Of a stretch of DNA of 35,697 bases, positions 14,291 to 22,800 are shown in pieces (positions within the stretch are counted from its first letter, which is position 1; every line of letters begins with the position of its first letter). The position numbers and the translations under genes were made by a program. The DNA comes from Anaerolineaceae bacterium 4572_78. Its GTDB lineage: Bacteria; Chloroflexota; Anaerolineae; 4572-78. Where the stretch lies: assembly GCA_002084875.1 (NCBI GenBank), contig NBMH01000087.1, forward strand, positions 1-35,697. The letters are read 5' to 3'. The notes beneath the pieces are model-generated. The model worked only from the letters and a program-made list of their open reading frames with translations, ran no database searches and was not told the origin of the DNA.

Positions 14291-16830
14291 AGGGCTACGT
14301 CTAATCCTAAACCCAACTCGATTATCTTATCTAAAAATTCAGAGGGCTTAAGATTTAGTTCAGGGGTGAGTATTGCTTGAGTATAGATAATGGTAGCAGG
14401 GGTCAAGCCTGGCAAAGTATTTACTTCTAAAAGATACATGTGGTCAAGGGTTCGGTCGTAGATTATATCAATGCGGGCATAGCCGTCCAACCCTAAACGG
14501 TCGGCAAAAACTTTAATTCGCCTTCGAATGCTGGCCACACATTCAGCCGTTAAACCTTGAGGTGGGGTCAAATTTGTCCCGACCCCTTTGCAAAATTTTT
14601 CCTCCACAGTCAAGCCGCCCATGTATGATGGGGTTTCCGAAGGGAGCAACGACATCATCGCACCCTTCTGTCCCACAACTCCAACCGTCATTTCAACATA
14701 TCGAGGCTTGAATGCACTCTCACTACTACCCAAATACTGCTCCACCAATAAGGTTTTTAGTTTTTTAGATGGCATATTTAAAAATAGCTCACTATCTTCA
14801 TCAACATTATCATACAACATAAAAAGCGGAACCTTATCGAGATTAGCCTGCACGGCTAATAGATACATTGGGATATCCCTTTCAGGATTTTGCGAAACGA
14901 TTACCCCACTCGAACAACCATCACTAATCGGTTTCAGCACTAATCCCGCCTCCGAAGCCAGCTCATCTTGAAATCGCCTAACCTGCTTACTGATGATTTT
15001 AGCATATTTTTTGTAGACTTGTAACTCTTTTGTTGACATCATGGATGTCCAGCCTAGCGTTTTAGTCCTTCGCATCCATTCAGTCAGCAGGTCGAGCTCA
15101 GTTTCAGCAAGCCCTTCACGTTTCATCTTAAGTGTTAGCTCATGTAAATTTAACACCCTTTGCCTAGTCCCACTAAAACGGGGTATATTAAACCGAGCTA
15201 TCTCTTGACTCGTCTCAAATTTATCCATACAAAGTCGAGAGACAGCTACCCCACTCCCATTGTATGACACTCCAAGTTGGTTCAGTTTTTCTTGTAACGT
15301 TCCATCTTCTCCATCCCCACCATGCAACGTTATAAACATAAAATCCACCATCTTTGCCAACTCCTCGAGTGCTATTCGTTTGGGAACAAAATTTGTCTTG
15401 CTTACCGACTGCACAAATCCGTCAAACTTATGCGACCTTAGCTTTTCGGCAAATTTGATAGCTCGTTGATAATGGTGCGGGTCTTGGATAATTGTCTCTA
15501 TCTCCTCCACCGTATGTTGCAAGGCTACAAAATTGGGCACTATCCAATAAGCTCCATCTTCATCTTGGAATATGTTTATGATTTTGTACTTATTGAGAGC
15601 ATGCAACTTTTGGATGACATTCAGCCAGCTCATGCGGGACACATGCCGTTCTGAAGTTTTCCCCCCACCTATCACCGCTATAGTGAATCTTGCCCTCACC
15701 CCTTTCTTGCTCCCCTTCTCTCTTTGGGGGAAGGGGGTGTCGGGTGATGGAGGCAACTTGCCCGCACACCGTTGCAGTAATAATAACGACACAGCTCGAT
15801 GGTCAAGCCCAAATAACGAAGCTTGTTGAAATAAAAATGAGTCTTGACCATAGCCAGGCACCCCATTTAAATCTGACCAAATTACATGGTCATCAGCTGT
15901 CAAAAAACCATCAAAACGAGCCCAGTCGCTCATTCCAAATTGTTCAAAAATATGTTCCGCTTCTGCTCGGATTTTTTGGATTTGAGCATCATCAACTCGC
16001 ATGGGAGTGATATGCCTTGCACCCGTCCCTGGCATGTATTTCTTAAGTCGCGTATATATTCCTGAAGTCTGCGTCTGCGTAATATCCGTTATTTCTACTT
16101 CAGTCGGCAACAACGGGACAATTGTCCCATCTAAATCCTGTAAGATTATCAATGAAAATTCACGCCCTTCAATCTTTTCTTCAATGAGAATATTATGGCT
16201 ATGTTCGGTGGCAGTGGATATCGCCTTTTCCAATCTATTCATAGCTACTAGACTGACTCCATCCGATGAGCCGCAGTCGTTTGGCTTGACTATGAAGCGA
16301 CCTTGTTCATCCATGGGGATGGTATCTTTTATTATTGATTCAACGTTGGAACGATTTTCTTGCCAGTCGGCATAGCGAATTACCATGTTTACTACTGTCT
16401 TGTAACCAAGCTCACTTAATCGGCATATCGTTGCAGATTTATTTAACGTCAACTCTAAAGCGGTTGACGATGAACCTAGTATTGCCTTGCGACCTGCTTC
16501 CTCAAATATTCGTGTTAGCTGACCATCTTCTCCATATCGCCCATGCAATAGTGGACATATCTCATCCTTTAAATCTGACGCTCCCGCAAACTTTGATGCC
16601 TCTGTGCTTTTTGTGACATGCTGCTCAAAATCCTCTATCGCATTTGAATATATCCAATCATGACTCAACTCATAAAAATCAAGTTCAGGTGAAACTAATA
16701 TGAGCTTGATATTTTTTTCTGTGATAGGCTTTCTAATTGAATCAAAAAATGTCCTTGCACTGTCTAGCGATATGTTCCTTTCATCAGAGGGGCCACCTAA
16801 AAAGATGATTACATTTATATCTTTTAGCAT
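14272..16830 (-). CDS. Tandem D-alanine-D-alanine ligase fusion (two ATP-grasp modules)
   Basis: 852 residues from ATG 16830 (MLKDINVIIFLGG); GGAGG upstream would suit a TTG at 16839 slightly better. Module 1 (about 1-355) has GGPSDERNISL, GEDGQLTRIFE, KPNDCGSSDGVS, IEGREFSL and a divergent metal motif DLNGVPG in place of E-x-N-T-x-PG. Module 2 (about 380-845) is canonical: GGGKTSERHVS, LHGGDGEDGTLQE, KPISDGCSSGV, EMTVGVVG, YARIDIIYD and LEVNTLPGLTP. A normal Ddl is one module of 300-370 residues that joins two D-alanines for peptidoglycan. A double enzyme could have one degenerate, regulatory half or two specificities. The linker (PSPDTPFPQREKGSKKG) is encoded by a palindromic repeat, and the C-terminus by another. 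Function of the pair is not known to me. Confidence 0.85.
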   Translation of the reverse strand: MLKDINVIIFLGGPSDERNISLDSARTFFDSIRKPITEKNIKLILVSPELDFYELSHDWIYSNAIEDFEQHVTKSTEASKFAGASDLKDEICPLLHGRYGEDGQLTRIFEEAGRKAILGSSSTALELTLNKSATICRLSELGYKTVVNMVIRYADWQENRSNVESIIKDTIPMDEQGRFIVKPNDCGSSDGVSLVAMNRLEKAISTATEHSHNILIEEKIEGREFSLIILQDLDGTIVPLLPTEVEITDITQTQTSGIYTRLKKYMPGTGARHITPMRVDDAQIQKIRAEAEHIFEQFGMSDWARFDGFLTADDHVIWSDLNGVPGYGQDSFLFQQASLFGLDHRAVSLLLLQRCAGKLPPSPDTPFPQREKGSKKGVRARFTIAVIGGGKTSERHVSRMSWLNVIQKLHALNKYKIINIFQDEDGAYWIVPNFVALQHTVEEIETIIQDPHHYQRAIKFAEKLRSHKFDGFVQSVSKTNFVPKRIALEELAKMVDFMFITLHGGDGEDGTLQEKLNQLGVSYNGSGVAVSRLCMDKFETSQEIARFNIPRFSGTRQRVLNLHELTLKMKREGLAETELDLLTEWMRRTKTLGWTSMMSTKELQVYKKYAKIISKQVRRFQDELASEAGLVLKPISDGCSSGVIVSQNPERDIPMYLLAVQANLDKVPLFMLYDNVDEDSELFLNMPSKKLKTLLVEQYLGSSESAFKPRYVEMTVGVVGQKGAMMSLLPSETPSYMGGLTVEEKFCKGVGTNLTPPQGLTAECVASIRRRIKVFADRLGLDGYARIDIIYDRTLDHMYLLEVNTLPGLTPATIIYTQAILTPELNLKPSEFLDKIIELGLGLDVALDLTDF
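15693..15750. repeat. Palindromic repeat forming the linker of the ligase fusion
   Basis: Within the ligase gene, CCCTCACCC (15693-15701) faces GGGTGATGG (15742-15750), and CCCCTTC (15712-15718) faces GAAGGGG inside it. The minus-strand translation PSPDTPFPQREKG is the typical readthrough of this kind of widespread bacterial palindrome. It sits exactly between the two ATP-grasp modules and keeps frame. Confidence 0.7.
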
Positions 16831-16968
16831 ATTTATCAAAATACCTCCAGAATTGAATAACCTATTGGGCACAGCTAAACATTATAGCATGGTTTGATTA
16901 GATAGAGAAACTGTGTTATGAAAACATTTTTGCAATTATTTTGTTTTATTGTCCAATTCGTGTATACT

Positions 16969-17005
16969 AACTTGAGTAGGGACGTACGGATAACTTGAGT
17001 AGGGA
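16969..17005 (+). promoter_or_regulatory. Direct repeat upstream of the adhesin gene
   Basis: AACTTGAGTAGGGA occurs at 16969-16982 and 16992-17005, a 23-bp period (about two helical turns). A TATACT at 16963-16968 with TTGTTT at 16941-16946 is a possible promoter just upstream. Part of the first copy (AGTAGGGACGTACGG) resembles the palindrome at 3644, so it may be repeat-derived rather than an operator. Confidence 0.4.
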
Positions 17006-17073
17006 ATATTTTATCAAAAAGAATTGTTTTTCTCACTGTCCCACTAAAATGGAGACTCCGATTATTTTTATCG

Positions 17074-19212
17074 ATGGTTATTATCTTTATATTTCCTTTT
17101 ATGGCTTTAGCTGAAACGCCGACGACTATTACCATTGATGGTAATACAAGCGACTTTGAAGCCGATGAAAACGTGAGCGGTACCAGTGGTAGTAGCTGGT
17201 ATTTCACATGGGATAACACTAACTTTTATTTTGCTACATACGGTAATCCTGATGTTGCTTCAAATGATTCTAATAAATGGGTACAACTTTATATTGATAC
17301 CGACCCGCAAGAAGACCCATTATCAGGAAATGGCACTTCAACAGGAGTGATGTATAATACTCAACAACCTGACTTGCCATTTTATGCCGATTTTCATATT
17401 CGTTGGAAAGCCGATAATAACTACACTAACATGCTTGATTGGAATGGGGTGGATAGTTGGACAAATGACAATTTGGATGACAATAATTTTGGGATCAGTG
17501 GGTCTCAAAGTGGATATTATGTTGAGCTTAAAATTCCTCGAGCCAGTTTAGGCAATCCTTCTGCTGTGTATGTTGCAGGAGCGATGATAAATGAGCAAAG
17601 TGGTGGCGAATGGACATTTTTCATGACCCCCACCGATTCCAATTCCAACGGCAATGATGCTGATATTGCTAGTTACTTCGGATTTATTTTAGATGACAAT
17701 ATCAACCCAAATTCTACTGCCAACCTTAATTGTTATCCAGTAGTTACTGTTACTAGCAATGCCGATAGCGGCAATGGCTCACTTCGGCAGGCAGTTGATG
17801 ATGCTTGCGATGGTGGCATGATAGTTTTTGATAGTAGCCTTGCCGACGATACTATTTCTCTTTCCAGTGAAATCGCCATAAATCAGACCATGACGATTAC
17901 TAATGGAAATGCTCCCTATCTTATCATCAGTGGTAGCGGGGCCGACCGTGTGTTTAATATTCAGGCTTCTGCTGTGGTGACTATCAGTTCTGTGAATATT
18001 AGTGATGGTTCTGTAACTAATGGTGGCGGTATTTATAATGCTGGCACACTTACCTTAAATAATGTTACACTTTCCGACAATGTTGTTTCAACAAATGGTG
18101 GGGGCATTTATAACTTAGGTACACTCATCCTAAATAATAGTACTATTTCAGGTAATAAAGCCACATCAGGAACAGGCGGCGGAATTTATAATGCAGGAAC
18201 TCTTTATCTTAATAGTAGTACCTTGTCGCATAACATAGCAAACTCGATTGGTGGACTGAAGAATACAGGTTCCCTTCATTATAAGAATACTATCATCGCC
18301 AATAGCACCAACGGCGATTGTGATAATTCGGGAACGATAAGCACTAACACAAATAACTTAGTTGAAGACAGCACATGCAGTGCTGGGGCAAGTGGCGACC
18401 CAAACCTTGCCAGCTTACAAAAGAATGGTGGTTCAACATTCAGCCATGCACTTTTGCCGGGTTCATCAGTTATTGATGTTGGAGATAACGCTACATGTAG
18501 CAATTCGCCCATCAACAATCTTGACCAACGCGGTTTTACTCGTGCCAAAGGCTCTGCATGTGATATTGGAGCTACTGAATATCAAACTCCACCATGTTTT
18601 GCAACACTCAGCAATGAAACCGAATATACCTCTGTTGATGCTTACGCAGTACAAAAAGCAGTTTATGATGCCACTCCTGGATCCATCGTTAAAGTAGCGG
18701 GCTATTGTGCGGGCGTGGTAAATGGACAAACACTTGAACTCGACCGCAGTATTACTGTACGTGGTGGCTACACCATTACCAATTGGCTTACGTCTTATCC
18801 CATCACACAACCTACCACACTCGATGCCGAAAAACAACAGGCTCAAGTTATTTTTGTAGCTAATGCTGATGGAGCCACAGTCGAAAACTTAAACTTGACG
18901 GGTGGGCTAACTTATGATAATGGGATATTTTATCGAGGACCTGGCATGTACATCGACAATAGTAATATTACCATCAGTAATTGTGTAGTCTTTAGCAATG
19001 CCGCAATGCATCATTCCATAGATGGCGGAGCAATGTACGTTAGTAATAATAGTACAGTTTTTCTTTTCAATACAGATTTTCTAAATAACTCAGCGGGTGA
19101 AAACGGCGGAGCAATCTCTGGCGAAGGGGATGTTACTATACAAGGCGGGAGTTTCATGGCTAACTCTTCTAGTCAGTCGTTCTATCGGAGAAATTTACGG
19201 CGGCTACTTTGA
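17074..19212 (+). CDS. Adhesin fragment 1: signal peptide, CBM9-like domain, beta-helix
   Basis: 712-residue open frame. The N-terminus MVIIFIFPFMALA is a signal peptide core with a likely cleavage after ALA13; it lacks the usual positive residues, and the frame upstream supplies KWRLR but no standard start, so the true start is uncertain. Residues 18-210 resemble a CBM9-like extracellular domain (ITIDGNTSDFEADE, DTDPQEDPLSG, YYVELKIPRASLG). From 225 on there is a right-handed beta-helix of the CSLREA/polymorphic-outer-membrane type with GNGSLRQAVDDA, three NGGGIYN-x-GTL-x-L-NN coils, and SACDIGATEYQ as a domain end, then a second helix from about 510 with GGAMYVSNNS and NGGAISGEG. The last 12 residues are out-of-frame sequence past a break near 19175. 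Confidence 0.8.
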   Translation: MVIIFIFPFMALAETPTTITIDGNTSDFEADENVSGTSGSSWYFTWDNTNFYFATYGNPDVASNDSNKWVQLYIDTDPQEDPLSGNGTSTGVMYNTQQPDLPFYADFHIRWKADNNYTNMLDWNGVDSWTNDNLDDNNFGISGSQSGYYVELKIPRASLGNPSAVYVAGAMINEQSGGEWTFFMTPTDSNSNGNDADIASYFGFILDDNINPNSTANLNCYPVVTVTSNADSGNGSLRQAVDDACDGGMIVFDSSLADDTISLSSEIAINQTMTITNGNAPYLIISGSGADRVFNIQASAVVTISSVNISDGSVTNGGGIYNAGTLTLNNVTLSDNVVSTNGGGIYNLGTLILNNSTISGNKATSGTGGGIYNAGTLYLNSSTLSHNIANSIGGLKNTGSLHYKNTIIANSTNGDCDNSGTISTNTNNLVEDSTCSAGASGDPNLASLQKNGGSTFSHALLPGSSVIDVGDNATCSNSPINNLDQRGFTRAKGSACDIGATEYQTPPCFATLSNETEYTSVDAYAVQKAVYDATPGSIVKVAGYCAGVVNGQTLELDRSITVRGGYTITNWLTSYPITQPTTLDAEKQQAQVIFVANADGATVENLNLTGGLTYDNGIFYRGPGMYIDNSNITISNCVVFSNAAMHHSIDGGAMYVSNNSTVFLFNTDFLNNSAGENGGAISGEGDVTIQGGSFMANSSSQSFYRRNLRRLL

Positions 19213-19618
19213 AGATAACAGGGCAGGTAATGACGGGGGAGCGATTTATTTTCAAGAATCTGTAATAATTAGCAACACTCAAATTATTAGTAACATGGCA
19301 AATAGAAACGGTGGGGGGGGCTATTTCAAGAGCGATGCCACATTTATTAATACCGATTTTATGAGCAACACAGCTTATATGGATGGAGGCGGAATATATC
19401 AACAATCGGGGGGGAGGCTCAAGACCAGTGGCGGCATGTTCCAAAATAATACTGCCCATAATCAGCATGGTGGAGCAGTTTTTGCGACTGCCTTGAATAT
19501 CACTTCATTGACAACACTGCATCACAAGGCAACAGTATCTATCTCCAAGACTCTGACTCTACCAATAACAGTATTGTTAATGCCTTATTTGCTAGAGGGG
19601 GCAGGTTATTTTGGTTGA
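19097..19618 (+). CDS. Adhesin fragment 2: continuation of the beta-helix
   Basis: Only 19175-19494 of this open frame is meaningful. It continues the beta-helix with IGEIYGGYFEDNRAGNDGG, then NGGGGYFKSDATFINTDF, DGGGIYQQSGG and HGGAVF coils. Before 19175 and after 19494 the frame is noise, while the true continuation lies in other frames. Two G-runs (eight G at 19313-19320 and seven at 19408-19414) lie within it, as in contingency loci, although the frame is maintained across both here. Not an independent gene. Confidence 0.55.
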   Translation: MKTAEQSLAKGMLLYKAGVSWLTLLVSRSIGEIYGGYFEDNRAGNDGGAIYFQESVIISNTQIISNMANRNGGGGYFKSDATFINTDFMSNTAYMDGGGIYQQSGGRLKTSGGMFQNNTAHNQHGGAVFATALNITSLTTLHHKATVSISKTLTLPITVLLMPYLLEGAGYFG

Positions 19619-19740
19619 CCTTACGCCCGGTGATTTAGCAATTATCAATACGACTATTGCCAGCCCCAGCCTAGCGACTGGTTCAGCCATGCAAATATCT
19701 GCTGGCACGGTCGACATTACCAATACGATTATTAGATAAT
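19495..19740 (+). pseudogene. Adhesin fragments in two further frames
   Basis: From 19495 one frame continues the beta-helix (EYHFIDNTASQGNSIYLQDS ... NSIVNALFARGG), shifts at about 19605 to another (VILVDLTPGDLAIINTTIA ... TVDITNTIIR-stop at 19737-19739), and the original frame resumes at 19738 with DNTIIANPAFFNPNKDVY. The last break looks like a 16-bp imperfect duplication: AATACGATTATTAGAT is followed by AATACCATAATTGCC, giving NTII twice. Confidence 0.55.
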
Positions 19741-19836
19741 ACCATAATTGCCAATCCAGCATTCTTCAATCCGAATAAAGATGTTTACACCTTAACCGCC
19801 GATAGCAATGCCATTGACCATGGCACAGCAATAGCA

Positions 19837-22800
19837 ATGGTCGCTTTGACGGATTTTGAGGGAGATTCTCGTCCCGATGGTTATCGTGTTGATATTGGCT
19901 ACGATGAAAGTCCTTTTACTTATGGCTGTATCACCAAGCAAGATGGCACTTGGAATGATAATGAGACTTGGACGACATGCGGTGGCGGCACTCCGCCGAG
20001 CGGCGGCACTCCCCCTCGTTCCAATGCTCTGCGTTGGAACTCGGCGGCGACCATTGCTAGTGGGCATGCTGTTACCTTAGAGGGCAATCATACTATCAAA
20101 AATCTGACCATAAACGGTATTCTCAACGCCGATGATAAAATTCTGACTATCAGCAATAATGGCACCATGACCCAAACTGCAAGCGGTCAGTTTAATGCTG
20201 ATACGGGAACGGTCGCCTTCAATGATAATTGTGCCGTTGTCAGCACAACCCCTATAACATTTAATGAGATAACTCTTTTTGGTAGGATTGATTTTGGTAG
20301 TAATTCGATTATCGCCAATCTATTGCAGATAGATGGCGGTGGTTCAGTCTATGCTAATCCGCCATTTTATGCTGATACATCTACTCTGCTTTATAACTCT
20401 AGTGGTGATATCGGGCGTGGACTTGAATGGTCAACGACTAGCGGTGCAGGCTATCCTTACCATGTCCAAATTAGTAATAACACCACCTTAGACCTAAGCA
20501 ACGGCATCCCGAATTCTGCTCGACAAATCGAGGGCAATTTGACGATTGATGTTGGCTCTTCATTAGAGATGAATTTTGGCGGAGATAATATGAGCAAACC
20601 TCTAACTATCGTCGGCGATATCTTCCTCAATGGAGAACTGAGTTTATCGCATGCTCCCGATGGTGATTTTGCCATCGAGGGCGATTGGAATAATAACGGT
20701 ACATTTTTTCCGAATGGACGCATGGTTACATTCAGAGGTTCAGATTCTCAAAATATAAATGGCAATACCACTTTCGACATCTTGTCCATCAATAAGGCTA
20801 GTAATAATCTCATCTTGAATAATGATATTACAATCGCAGGCACAGCGGGAAACATCCTCCGCCTTTATAACGGACAAATTAACCTAAACGGGCAAACCAT
20901 GACTATGTCAAACAATGGTGGCAATATTTTAGTAGATGGTGGCTCAAGAATAATTAGCGGAACGAGTAATATCTATTTTACGGGTTCAAAATCAGTTGTC
21001 GCATCAAATGGAGGAAGCCTGACTTTTGCTGAAAACGTTATCGTTCTCCTTGAGGCTACACTAAACTTTGGCAATAACTTGACCACTATTGAGGGGATTT
21101 TGCAAATCAATGATGGGGGACTTGCCGAAACCTATTCACCAATTTACGCCCGCAGTTCCTTGCTTCGATTCAGACATGCGGGTTATAATATCGGGAGTAG
21201 CGATAAAATATGGCAGAGTGGCTCGACGGGAACGGGCGTTCCTTATGATGTCGAAATCGATTCGGGAACAGTTACCATTCAAGCCGACAAATCTACATGC
21301 GGAACTCTCTCTATTGCAGGAACGGCAACGCTTGCTCTGACGGGTGCCTCAAATGGAGCAACAACGCTTTCGTTGACGGGGGGCGACTTTATCAATAACG
21401 GCACTCTTATCCCCAATAACCAATCTATCAACTTCAATGGAAGTTCTTCTCCACAAAATTTAACCCTCAATACTCCCACTAATTTTTATAACATGACTGT
21501 GGCAAATGGCACAACCTTAGTCGAAACTGGAGCTAGTGAAAATGCCAACATCGGTGGCACGCTAACCAACTTCGGCACCATCAGTAAAACTCAAACAATC
21601 GCTTCCACTGGAGGATTAAGTTTTGGCTTGACCGACCTCAATCTAAATATAACCACCCTAGACAATATCGGCGAAATAACCGTAGTGCGAATTGATGCCC
21701 ATGCTCCCAACACACCCGCCCGCATGCAGACAGGAGTTTACTGGACGGTCATTCCAACTATCGGCAATTCGATTGTCAATTTAACTTTGCCCCACAATGT
21801 CCCCTCTGCAACTGCTAGAGCATGCCATTATTTGGGAAATAGCATGTATTGGGATTGTGAAAGTTCCACCAGTAACGAAACTTCAGTTACCCTAAACGGC
21901 ATAACATCGTCAGACAGCTTATGGACAGTCGGCGATAATCCTCTGGCTGATTTGATAATTCAACAATCTGTCATGGCAAAAGTTGATTCAACTCCCGCCT
22001 CCTCCCTGAGCAGGGTAGAGTTGGGCAAACCCATCACTTATACTTTTTCATTCTCAAATATTGGAGACAACTTGGCGAAAAATATCGTCATAGATGATGC
22101 CATTCCTTCTGACATAACTAATATCAGCATGGCTAACAGCGGTGCAACCGTCAGTCTAAATAGTACTAATCCCCATCAATGGAATGTACAAAACTTATTG
22201 CCTGGTGAATCTGGGATAATCACAATCACGGGCAATGTGATTGAGGCTCTGTTCGGTAATTACACTTTTACCAATACGGTTTCCATCACAACTAGCACTC
22301 CTGATAAAACTAATAATAATGATACCGATTTTACGACTATAACAATTTTAGATTTGCCATGTGTCAGCAAGGTATCAGGCAATTGGTCAAACACAAGTAC
22401 ATGGTCATATTGCGGAGGTAACATCCCTCCAACTGATTACTCAGCAATAATTACCGCACCGCATATCGTCAGCCTAAATTCTAATCCAACTTTGAATAAT
22501 CTAAGCGTCATGGGCACTTTAAACGCTTCAAATGGCATTTTGACTATCTCGCATGGTGGAACCATAACCAATACTGGAATAATCAACGCTCAAAATAGTA
22601 CGTTTATTTTTGCCGATGGCGGCAAATCGATTGGAGCATCATCATTCAACAACATAACACTTAAAGCTTCAACCCTCGATTTGAGCGGAGCGACAATAAA
22701 CGGCACCCTCCAAATCGATGATGGCAATATCAGCACAGGCATGTCCGCTAACTATGGCACTGATTCAACCCTTCGGTACAATACTGGTGGCATCTACGCT

